A model generated the notes under the pieces. The model saw only the letters and a program-made list of their open reading frames with translations. It was not told the DNA's origin and did no database searches. A program made the position numbers and the translations under genes. Of a stretch of DNA of 19,584 nucleotides, positions 13,716-19,584 are shown one piece after another (position 1 is the first letter of the stretch; each line of letters starts with the position of its first letter). The stretch is from JAAZMU01 sp964547725 (lineage in GTDB: Bacteria > Patescibacteriota > Minisyncoccia > Minisyncoccales > Minisyncoccaceae): positions 1-19,584 of the forward strand of contig CAZJOO010000008.1 of the NCBI GenBank assembly GCA_964547725.1, read 5' to 3'.

Positions 13716-14633
13716 CTACCCTTTAAAATTTAAGCCTAAGCTTTCTAAAACCTTTTTAATTTCTTTTATTCCTTTTTTACCAACTCCTTTAATAGCAGCT
13801 ATTTCCTCTTCTGTCTTTTCAACTAATTCGTTCACTGTGCTAAAATCGTTCTCAGTTAAAGCGTTGATAACTTTCTCAGAAACATCAATCTCTTTTATCT
13901 TTGTAATAACTTCTTTAACTTTCTTAACTGCTTTTTTAACTTCCTTAGGCATTCCTAATTCGTTTTCTAAGAATTGGAAATGTGAATTTAAAATCTTAAC
14001 AGATTCTAATAATGCATTCTCTGGAGTTATTGTTCCGTCAGTCTCTATTTCAAAAATCAATTTATCATAATCAGTTCTGTCTCCAACACGAACGTTTTCA
14101 ACACTGTAATTTACTTTTTTGATAGGTGTAAATATCTTATCTAATGATAACACTCCTATTTCTTTCTTTTCTTTCTCACCATCATTTAAAAGTCTGTAAC
14201 CAAAACCTTTCTCAACAGTAATCTCAATCTCAAGTTCCGATTTCTTGTCGGTTAATGTAGCAATAATTTGGTCTTTGTTTGCAAGCTCAAGATCTGAAGG
14301 TAATTCAAAGTCTTTTCCTAAAGCAACCTTCTCTCCTTTTATTTTTAGAATTGCTACCTGCGCTTCTTCTGAGTGTGATTTAAACCTTAATTGTTTGATG
14401 TTCAATAAGATGTGTAAAACATCTTCTTTGATTCCTGGAAGAGCTGTAAACTCATGAGAAACATCTTTAATCTTTACAGTAGAAACAGCAGCTCCTTCCA
14501 AAGAAGATAAAGCTACTCTTCTTAAAGCGTTTCCAACAGTGATTCCATATCCAGGGTAGAAAGGTTCTATTTCAAAAATACCATAATTATCACTAATGTT
14601 ATTTTTTTTAATTGTAGTAGGTAGTGAGATCAT
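13716..14633 (-). CDS. rpoA: DNA-directed RNA polymerase subunit alpha
   Basis: Alpha dimers scaffold RNA polymerase assembly. The 305-residue product has the N-terminal dimerisation domain (EPFYPGYGITVGNALRRVALSS at about 22-43, and the HILLNIKQLRFK stretch) and a complete C-terminal helix-hairpin domain (about 240-302, ending GVGKKGIKEIKKVLESLGLNFKG). By alignment, the UP-element residue Arg265 of E. coli appears as Lys and Ser299 as Gly, while Asn268 and Lys298 are kept, so minor-groove recognition may differ. A Lys-rich linker (KEVKKAVKKVKEVITKIKE) joins the domains. It lies between rpsD and rplQ, as in most bacteria. Confidence 0.97.
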   Translation of the reverse strand: MISLPTTIKKNNISDNYGIFEIEPFYPGYGITVGNALRRVALSSLEGAAVSTVKIKDVSHEFTALPGIKEDVLHILLNIKQLRFKSHSEEAQVAILKIKGEKVALGKDFELPSDLELANKDQIIATLTDKKSELEIEITVEKGFGYRLLNDGEKEKKEIGVLSLDKIFTPIKKVNYSVENVRVGDRTDYDKLIFEIETDGTITPENALLESVKILNSHFQFLENELGMPKEVKKAVKKVKEVITKIKEIDVSEKVINALTENDFSTVNELVEKTEEEIAAIKGVGKKGIKEIKKVLESLGLNFKG

Positions 14634-14647
14634 AATTTATTTTGTTT

Positions 14648-15283
14648 TTATCTTGAATAATGTTCAAAAACTGCAGATAATTCTCCTGGTAATTGAACGT
14701 CTTCGCTCTTTGGATATTTTTTAATTCCTGCTTCAAGAGTTTCTTTATCCATAGAAAGCCATGTTGGTATTTGGCTTTTCTTTGCTTTTTCAGAAATATT
14801 CTTAAAAACAGCTTTATCTCTAGATTCTTTTCTAATAGAAATCTTTTCCCCAATCTTAATTTGTCTTGAAGGGATATCAGTTCTTTTTCCGTTAACAAGG
14901 AAATGTCCGTGTGTAACCATCTGTCTAGCTTCTCCTCTAGATCTAGCAATTCCCAATCTAAAAACAATGTTATCTAATCTAGTCTCAATGCTTTTAATTA
15001 AAGCTGAAGGACCATCTTCTACTAATTTAGTCTTAGTATCTAAAAGAACTTTAACATAACCTTTAAATTCTTGTTCTGTTAAATTATAAGATTTCTTAAT
15101 TTTTTGCTTTTCCTTAAGTTCTCTACCATATTCAGAGATTCCTGCCTTTCTTCTTTTAGGCTTTTGTCCTGGAGCATAAGGTCTTTTAATTAAAGAACAC
15201 TTAGCCGAAGAACATCGCTCTCCTCTCAAGAATAACTTCTCCCCTGTTCTTCTACAAATTTTACATTTAGCTTGCTTAATCAT
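14648..15283 (-). CDS. rpsD: 30S ribosomal protein S4
   Basis: S4 is a primary 16S rRNA binder that nucleates 30S assembly. The 211-residue product starts MIKQAKCKICRRTGEKLF and has a zinc-type N-terminus (Cys7, Cys10, Cys24, Cys29), the YGRELKEKQKIKKSY block, and the S4 RNA-binding domain (about 95-160, RLDNIVFRLGIARSRGEARQ...). An in-frame ATG upstream (15323-15325) would add 14 residues and overlap rpsK; I prefer 15283 because family members start here and it leaves an 11-nt gap after rpsK with an AATATG start context like its neighbours. Confidence 0.95.
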   Translation of the reverse strand: MIKQAKCKICRRTGEKLFLRGERCSSAKCSLIKRPYAPGQKPKRRKAGISEYGRELKEKQKIKKSYNLTEQEFKGYVKVLLDTKTKLVEDGPSALIKSIETRLDNIVFRLGIARSRGEARQMVTHGHFLVNGKRTDIPSRQIKIGEKISIRKESRDKAVFKNISEKAKKSQIPTWLSMDKETLEAGIKKYPKSEDVQLPGELSAVFEHYSR

Positions 15284-15294
15284 ATTGTCTAAAA

Positions 15295-15750
15295 TTATAA
15301 CCTTCTTGGTTTTCTTTGACGACAACCATTGTGTGGAATTGGTGTTGTGTCTTTAATTGATAATATTTCAAATCCTTGATTTGCGATTGATCTTACTGCT
15401 GATTCTCTTCCAGAACCAACTCCTTTAACAAAAACATTCACTTTTTTAATTCCAGCTTTTTCTGCAATCTGTCCCAATGCTTCAGCTACTTTAGAAGCAG
15501 CAAATGGAGTAGATTTCTTACTTCCCTTAAAACCTAATCTTCCAGCAGATCTAGAATCTAAAACATTACCAAATTGATCGGTTAATGTAATAATGGTGTT
15601 GTTGTATGAACTGAAAATATACAATGCTCCTTCTTTAGCAGCCTTTCTTGAGATTACTTTTTCAGCGTCAGTCTCAAGAACCTTTTCCAAAGCCGCACCT
15701 TCCTTAATCATCTCTTCTTTTGTTTGTACTGTTATATGTTTTTTTCCCAT
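15295..15750 (-). CDS. rpsK: 30S ribosomal protein S11
   Basis: S11 sits on the 30S platform near the E site. The 151-residue product has the conserved IFSSYNNTIITLTDQFGNVLD, GRLGFKGSKKSTPFAASKVAE, VFVKGVGSGRESAVRS and the TPIPHNGCRQRKPRRL end. It carries about 25 extra residues at the N-terminus relative to E. coli (129), a charged helical segment (EEMIKEGAALEKVLETDAEK). It lies between rpsM (18-nt gap) and rpsD (11-nt gap) in the standard alpha-operon order. Confidence 0.96.
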   Translation of the reverse strand: MGKKHITVQTKEEMIKEGAALEKVLETDAEKVISRKAAKEGALYIFSSYNNTIITLTDQFGNVLDSRSAGRLGFKGSKKSTPFAASKVAEALGQIAEKAGIKKVNVFVKGVGSGRESAVRSIANQGFEILSIKDTTPIPHNGCRQRKPRRL

Positions 15751-15768
15751 AATATTAAATCTGATTCA

Positions 15769-16158
15769 TTATTTTGGTGAAGGAGCAGCCTTTCTTCCTG
15801 AACCAACTGTTGCTCTCTTGTTTCCTCTAACTGTTCTGCTGTTAATTCTTGTTGTCTGTCCTCTAACTGGAAGCTTCTTAGAATGTCTCTGTCCTCTCCA
15901 TGAGCTAATATCTTTAAGTCTCTTGATGTTCATCATTACGTCTCTCTTTAAATCTCCTTCTACTAAGTAATGAGCTTCTACTACTTCTTTGATTTTACTT
16001 AATTCATCCTGTGTTAAGTCTTTTGCTTTTTTATCCAAAGAAATATTAGCTGTTTCTAATATTTTTTTAGACAAAGTGCTTCCTATCCCGAAAACATAGG
16101 TCAATGAATATTCTATTTTTTTATCGTCTGGAATGTGTACTCCTAAAACTCTAGGCAT
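15769..16158 (-). CDS. rpsM: 30S ribosomal protein S13
   Basis: S13 is in the 30S head and contacts the P-site tRNA and 50S bridges. The 129-residue product begins MPRVLGVHIPDDKKIEYSL, has the FGIGSTLSKKIL helix-hairpin motif, the MMNIKRLKDISSWRGQRHSK block and the basic C-terminal tail with LPVRGQTTRINSRTVRG. Length is normal to slightly long. It starts 22 nt after rpmJ. Confidence 0.97.
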   Translation of the reverse strand: MPRVLGVHIPDDKKIEYSLTYVFGIGSTLSKKILETANISLDKKAKDLTQDELSKIKEVVEAHYLVEGDLKRDVMMNIKRLKDISSWRGQRHSKKLPVRGQTTRINSRTVRGNKRATVGSGRKAAPSPK

Positions 16159-16180
16159 AAATGTGTTTTATATCTTAATC

Positions 16181-16297
16181 TTATCCTTGTCTTTGTTTAT
16201 GTTTTGGATTTGTTGAACAAATAACATAAACGTGTCCTTTTCTGTGGACAGTCTTACAATTATTACAAATTTTTTTAACGGAAGATTTTACTCTCAT
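16181..16297 (-). CDS. rpmJ: 50S ribosomal protein L36
   Basis: A 38-residue ORF from ATG (16295-16297) to TAA (16181-16183), beginning MRVKSSVKKICNNCKTV and ending NPKHKQRQG. L36 is a small zinc protein of the 50S subunit. The zinc ligands are present (Cys11, Cys14, Cys27, His33), the C+ type; one residue is inserted between Cys27 and Asn-Pro-Lys-His compared with the most common 37-residue form. The ATG overlaps the infA stop as ATGA, and the infA-rpmJ-rpsM order is the classic one, so the call is firm despite the size. Confidence 0.96.
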   Translation of the reverse strand: MRVKSSVKKICNNCKTVHRKGHVYVICSTNPKHKQRQG

Positions 16298-16518
16298 TTT
16301 TTTCTAAATATTATTCTACCTCTTTTATTATCATATGGGGTCATTTCAATAACTATCCTATCTCCTGGTAATATTCTAATCCTATTAACTCTCAACTTAC
16401 CAGCTAAATGACCAAGAACTTCGTCCCCTCCTTCATTTAATTGAACTCTAAAAAATCCATTAGGAAGACTTTCTGTGATAACTCCATCTTTTTTAAATTT
16501 TGGTTCTTTTTCTGCCAT
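16294..16518 (-). CDS. infA: translation initiation factor IF-1
   Basis: IF-1 binds the 30S A site during initiation. The 74-residue product is a single OB fold with the family's GVITESLPNGFFRVQLNEG start, VLGHLAGKLRVNRIRILPGD core and basic RGRIIFRKK end; the loop before VLGH has one or two extra residues. It heads the ribosomal protein operon. Its ATG lies 20 nt after the -10 box, so this transcript has a leader of about 13 nt, with no Shine-Dalgarno. The gene usually found upstream of infA (map, with adk and secY) is absent; a pseudopilin–LamG gene lies there instead. Confidence 0.96.
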   Translation of the reverse strand: MAEKEPKFKKDGVITESLPNGFFRVQLNEGGDEVLGHLAGKLRVNRIRILPGDRIVIEMTPYDNKRGRIIFRKK

Positions 16519-16538
16519 GTGTAATTACGATACTTGAA

Positions 16539-16567
16539 AGGATAACAAAAAAAATCTGTTTGGTCAA
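16539..16567 (-). promoter_or_regulatory. strong promoter of the infA-rpsI ribosomal operon
   Basis: On the minus strand: -35 TTGACC (16562-16567), exactly 17-nt spacer, -10 TATCCT (16539-16544) preceded by TGT (extended -10). This is the closest match to the bacterial consensus -35 in the window, as expected for a ribosomal protein operon. Confidence 0.75.
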
Positions 16568-16612
16568 GTGGCTCTTTAACCAATTCAAATATTTCTTATT
16601 TTGTTTTATTGT

Positions 16613-16653
16613 CCTTGAATTAACAATACCACTAGTCTTATCTTTTTTCAAGG
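16613..16653. repeat. 7-bp inverted repeat after the pseudopilin array
   Basis: CCTTGAA (16613-16619) and TTCAAGG (16647-16653) are separated by 27 nt, immediately downstream of the pilin-like gene ending at 16657. The stem is short with a long loop and no clean T-run, so it is at best a weak transcription end for the array. Confidence 0.3.
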
Positions 16654-16656
16654 GCT

Positions 16657-17646
16657 TTATTTAGCGTTATATAGAAGAGTTATTTCTTCTTGGGATAAGG
16701 CGCGGTTATATATCCGAACATTGGAGATATTACCGTCAAAAGACTCTGAGGTGTTACCAATATTCCTATCAATTAAGTTCATTGTTCCTGAATTTACAAT
16801 ATCTCCACTCAACTTTAATACTCCATTCAGATAGACATTTACGATATTATTTGTCGTGTTTCTTGTTACTACAATATTGTTCCAAGTATTCGTTACTATT
16901 CCCATAGATCCTATCGGTGTATTATAATTAGCCCCCGAAGATGTTGTTGTATGAACAAAAAAAGAAGAAGCTGAAATTCCGCACTCTAAGTTTCCATTTT
17001 TAATTATTCTATGGAGGCCAGATAGTGTGTTTTTATTAATCCAAAAACTTTCAGTAATATAATTGGATGAAAAATTCATTCCTACCAAAATATAATCATT
17101 TGTCCCATTAAAACTCATCGCCGTCCCAATGTTTCCATCTGCTCCAATAGCAGAGCTAGCTCCGTAGTTAGTTCCATTGTTTGAATTAGGACTCATATCA
17201 GAGATAGCTGTTCCATTTGCAGTTCCAGAAGCCAAAGGATAGTAAGCGACAAGGTTATCAAAAGAAGGAACTTCTTTCACTTTCTCATCGATTGAAGTTA
17301 TCTCATATCCAAGAGAAGTGTTTGAAGGTTTGTTCGCGTAAATAACAAAGAACTTTCCAGAAGAAGAAGTTTTGTAATAGATATCTTCTGTAATATTAGG
17401 AAGATCTATTCTAGATTTTAGAGTAGTACAAGAGTTCTTTAGATTACACGCCACTGTCTCAATAGGAAAAGAGTCATATGAATCAGCCTTCAAAGTTTTG
17501 CTAACTGAAAGAATAGTACTTGATACTTTCAAGTCTTGAGCTTTGCTAATGTTACTACTTACAGAAAGAGTAATTACTCCAGCCAAAATACCAATAATGA
17601 CAATGACTACTAGAAGTTCAATTAGAGTAAACGATTTGGTTTTCAT
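16657..17646 (-). CDS. type IV pseudopilin with LamG-like domain (array copy B)
   Basis: The 329-residue product has a short leader and prepilin signal (MKTKSFTLIELLVVI), a hydrophobic helix to about 30, a pseudopilin-like globular stalk (about 35-125, with Cys67 and Cys73), and a LamG-like jellyroll (about 130-325) that ends with RIYNRALSQEEITLLYN. I start at 17646 rather than the in-frame ATG at 17697, because prepilin leaders are short and the copy at 18566 has the identical start. It overlaps the end of the upstream gene by 29 bases. The first 355 bases are identical to copy C, whereas the LamG core is unrelated in sequence to it. It is probably a surface or pilus-tip binding protein; the ligand is unknown. 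Confidence 0.88.
   Translation of the reverse strand: MKTKSFTLIELLVVIVIIGILAGVITLSVSSNISKAQDLKVSSTILSVSKTLKADSYDSFPIETVACNLKNSCTTLKSRIDLPNITEDIYYKTSSSGKFFVIYANKPSNTSLGYEITSIDEKVKEVPSFDNLVAYYPLASGTANGTAISDMSPNSNNGTNYGASSAIGADGNIGTAMSFNGTNDYILVGMNFSSNYITESFWINKNTLSGLHRIIKNGNLECGISASSFFVHTTTSSGANYNTPIGSMGIVTNTWNNIVVTRNTTNNIVNVYLNGVLKLSGDIVNSGTMNLIDRNIGNTSESFDGNISNVRIYNRALSQEEITLLYNAK
17291..17645 (-). repeat. 355-bp exact duplicate, copy in gene B
   Basis: Every base from 17291 to 17645 matches 19230 to 19584 at a constant offset of 1939. It covers the leader, pilin helix and most of the stalk (about codons 1-118) of the two pseudopilin–LamG genes. Similarity continues, with scattered substitutions and no gaps, down to about 17095 (19034), where it ends inside the LamG domain. 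The right-hand limit is the window edge. Confidence 0.97.
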
Positions 17647-18532
17647 ATGATAAAACATTGAGCTTTTCTTTATATTCTTCATTAGATATATTACCACTTA
17701 ATAGAAGAGAATTCAAACCAGCGATATAATTTCTTTTCACTTCTGAACTACTCAACCCTTTGTTGTAAATTCTAATATCGTCTATTAAACCATTAAAAGA
17801 AGGATAACTTCCAGGATGATGACCAAATTGAGGGGCGTTTGCGCTAGGAATATAGTTTTTTATCTCTGTAGTAGCAGTATCAATATTTTTCTCTTCTCCA
17901 TTAATGTATAAATATGTGTTTTGATCTCCTACGGTTACTGTTACGAGATACCATTCATTGGTCTTTATTCCAGAATAAACTAAGTCGTATTGATATCCAG
18001 CACCTCCCCAACCAGCACTTAAAGTATTTGAATTGTATAAATGAAGAGCAAACTCGTCGTAGAGAAGATTTGATCCATTGTCAAAAAAAATGGCATTTAT
18101 GGTCCAATCTCTAGAAGCTGAACTAATAGAATTAGCCTTGAACCAAAATTCAAAGGTTTTAAAACCATTCATTACTGTACTCGGAAAAGAAAAATAATCA
18201 TCTACTCCATCAAATCTTAAACACGTTCCTTCGACACAATCTTTTTCATCTGCCCAACCCGAGACAGTGTTAAAATTAAAACTATTCAAAGTACCATTAT
18301 TGAAACCCCAGACATCGGTATCGATAGTGGTTGTTCCCGTTCCATTAAGTTTCCATCTTGAAACCATACCTGTAGAAATATTATTAAGAACACTGTTTGA
18401 AAAAACCTTACCTTTCGTAATTTTTGCTTTATCTATGTAAGCGCTAGTTGACACAACAATTACTCCAGCCAAAATCCCAATAATGACAATGACTACTAGA
18501 AGCTCTATTAATGTAAAGGATTTTGTTCTCAT
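17618..18532 (-). CDS. type IV pseudopilin with LamG-like domain and SHOCT-like tail (array copy A)
   Basis: The 304-residue product has a prepilin signal MRTKSFTLIELLVVI, a hydrophobic helix to about 30, a LamG-like jellyroll at about 55-255 (LRFDGVDDYFSFP, FEFWFKAN, WYLVTVTVGD, LYINGEEKN, IDDIRIYNKGLSSSEV), then a tail IAGLNSLLLSGNISNEEYKEKL like that of the gene at 11471-12337. It lacks the two-Cys stalk of copies B and C, so it belongs to a different subtype. Its last ten residues (SYENQIVYSN) come from reading out of frame across the start of copy B, so the original C-terminus appears to have been replaced at a junction near 17647. It starts 33 nt after copy C. Confidence 0.87.
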   Translation of the reverse strand: MRTKSFTLIELLVVIVIIGILAGVIVVSTSAYIDKAKITKGKVFSNSVLNNISTGMVSRWKLNGTGTTTIDTDVWGFNNGTLNSFNFNTVSGWADEKDCVEGTCLRFDGVDDYFSFPSTVMNGFKTFEFWFKANSISSASRDWTINAIFFDNGSNLLYDEFALHLYNSNTLSAGWGGAGYQYDLVYSGIKTNEWYLVTVTVGDQNTYLYINGEEKNIDTATTEIKNYIPSANAPQFGHHPGSYPSFNGLIDDIRIYNKGLSSSEVKRNYIAGLNSLLLSGNISNEEYKEKLNVLSYENQIVYSN

Positions 18533-18565
18533 AATACTTAATTTGATTCTGTCTTTTTCGAATAG

Positions 18566-19584
18566 TTATTTATTGTTATATAGAAGAGTTGCTTCTTCTT
18601 GAGATAAGGCACGGTTGTAGATACGAGCGTCTAATAAATATCCTTTAAAATAATTAACATACGATGGACTAAAATTGACAGACGAGACCGCATCCCAAGC
18701 AATTGCTGAGGCTGGAGAAATATTTCTTTGAACATCAAAAATTCCATCAATATAAATTTTTTCATACCCATCCTTGTCGAAAGTAGCCGTTATATTGTGC
18801 CAATTTCCATCATTTATATTAACAGTTGAATCCAGCCAATAATCCATTCCTGTGCCGAAATAAGAGTTTATTCTTATTTGATTATTCGACCAAACAACCC
18901 AGAATCTACCGACAGAACCTATATTACCAATGGGCATTGACGTAAGACAATTTTCAGCAATCTTAATCCATAAATTAATTGATAAATCTCCTGTTCCAAA
19001 ATGTAGGCTAGAATCATTTCCACAATCAATGCTGTCATTAACCCCATCAAAGCTCATCGCCGTCCCAATGTTTCCATCTGCTCCAGTAACAGAACTAGCT
19101 CCGTAGTTAGTTCCGTTGTTTGAATTAGGACTCATGTCAGAGACAGCCGTTCCATTGAGAGTTCCAGCAGCCAAAGGATAGTAAGCAACAAGGTTGTCGA
19201 AAGAAGGAACTTCTTTCACGTTTTCGTCAATTGAAGTTATCTCATATCCAAGAGAAGTGTTTGAAGGTTTGTTCGCGTAAATAACAAAGAACTTTCCAGA
19301 AGAAGAAGTTTTGTAATAGATATCTTCTGTAATATTAGGAAGATCTATTCTAGATTTTAGAGTAGTACAAGAGTTCTTTAGATTACACGCCACTGTCTCA
19401 ATAGGAAAAGAGTCATATGAATCAGCCTTCAAAGTTTTGCTAACTGAAAGAATAGTACTTGATACTTTCAAGTCTTGAGCTTTGCTAATGTTACTACTTA
19501 CAGAAAGAGTAATTACTCCAGCCAAAATACCAATAATGACAATGACTACTAGAAGTTCAATTAGAGTAAACGATTTGGTTTTCA
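18566..19584 (-). CDS. type IV pseudopilin with LamG-like domain (array copy C), start cut by the window edge
   Basis: The frame is open to the last base. The ATG would be at 19583-19585, one base outside the window, giving 339 residues. The N-terminal 118 residues (prepilin signal KSFTLIELLVVI, TM helix, two-Cys stalk) are encoded by DNA identical to copy B. The LamG core (about 180-315) is different from that of copy B, with its own strands (LSINLWIKI, IRINSYFG, NWHNITATFD, IYIDGIFD) and extra Cys residues. The end, ARIYNRALSQEEATLLYNNK, is again close to copy B. A start at the internal TTG near 19525 is rejected because it would delete the prepilin signal. Confidence 0.88.
   Translation of the reverse strand, partial: KTKSFTLIELLVVIVIIGILAGVITLSVSSNISKAQDLKVSSTILSVSKTLKADSYDSFPIETVACNLKNSCTTLKSRIDLPNITEDIYYKTSSSGKFFVIYANKPSNTSLGYEITSIDENVKEVPSFDNLVAYYPLAAGTLNGTAVSDMSPNSNNGTNYGASSVTGADGNIGTAMSFDGVNDSIDCGNDSSLHFGTGDLSINLWIKIAENCLTSMPIGNIGSVGRFWVVWSNNQIRINSYFGTGMDYWLDSTVNINDGNWHNITATFDKDGYEKIYIDGIFDVQRNISPASAIAWDAVSSVNFSPSYVNYFKGYLLDARIYNRALSQEEATLLYNNK
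19230..19584 (-). repeat. 355-bp exact duplicate, copy in gene C
   Basis: Partner of 17291-17645. It reaches the window edge, so the true length of the identical block may be greater. Confidence 0.97.

Noticed and set aside
15284..15325. 14-residue N-terminal extension of S4
   Set aside because: It overlaps rpsK and precedes the normal S4 start; the ATG at 15283 fits the family and spacing.
17647..17697. 17-residue longer leader for pseudopilin copy B
   Set aside because: The longer leader is encoded by the end of copy A in another frame, and prepilin leaders of this family are short.
17618..17697. Copies A and B as one frameshifted gene
   Set aside because: Each has its own prepilin signal and complete LamG domain, so they are two genes with overlapping ends.
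16657..19584. Diversity-generating retroelement or transposon behind the LamG variation
   Set aside because: No reverse transcriptase, template repeat, transposase or terminal inverted repeats are visible in the window; the cores differ by whole-domain divergence, not by adenine-specific substitutions. A retroelement outside the window cannot be excluded.
1..19584. UGA recoding as in SR1/Gracilibacteria
   Set aside because: TGA ends infA, frr, proS and two pilin-like genes at the expected family lengths, and no conserved gene has an in-frame TGA.
1..19584. CRISPR arrays, insertion sequences, prophage or toxin-antitoxin genes
   Set aside because: No regularly spaced short repeats and no genes of these classes were seen.

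Overview
This window is AT-rich bacterial DNA using the standard bacterial code. TGA is a normal stop at the ends of infA, frr, proS and two pilin-like genes, so the UGA-Gly code of SR1/Gracilibacteria is not in use. Several traits point to a Candidate Phyla Radiation (Patescibacteria) genome, probably Parcubacteria-like: compact gene packing, short ribosomal proteins, pseudopilin–LamG proteins with a KSFTLIELL leader, a membrane-anchored PEGA protein, a short ProRS and almost no Shine-Dalgarno sequences. The placement is inference; there is no 16S gene here.

Layout, left to right; nearly everything is on the minus strand. (1) 1-193: tRNA cluster with the 5' part of one tRNA, a CAU tRNA and an initiator-like CAU tRNA, driven by a promoter at 210-238. 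(2) 194-509: mostly non-coding, with one possible 38-residue ORF. (3) 510-2696: gatC-gatA plus a one-TM hypothetical protein, tightly coupled and behind their own promoter. (4) 2777-3838: mreB with its own promoter and terminator. (5) 3873-9977: an operon of second mreB paralogue, murA, holB, frr, rseP and proS, joining cell-wall, replication, translation and membrane-proteolysis functions. (6) 10066-11322, plus strand: a membrane-anchored PEGA-domain protein transcribed divergently from the second mreB. (7) 11471-12337: a pseudopilin–LamG gene with its own promoter. (8) 12394-16518: infA-rpmJ-rpsM-rpsK-rpsD-rpoA-rplQ-rplM-rpsI, with a strong promoter and a terminator. (9) 16657-19584: three tandem pseudopilin–LamG genes, the last cut by the window edge.

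Two points stand out. First, the tandem pseudopilin–LamG genes form a mosaic array. Two members share 355 identical bases at their 5' ends (pilin and stalk) and a similar 3' tail, but carry unrelated central LamG ligand-binding cores, and the gene between them reads out of frame into the next gene's start. This looks like recombinational diversification of a surface-displayed binding protein. Second, most transcription-unit promoters place the -10 hexamer only 6-9 nt before the ATG, which predicts leaderless or nearly leaderless mRNAs. This fits the lack of Shine-Dalgarno sequences before operon-internal genes, and sits next to an unusual initiator-like tRNA.
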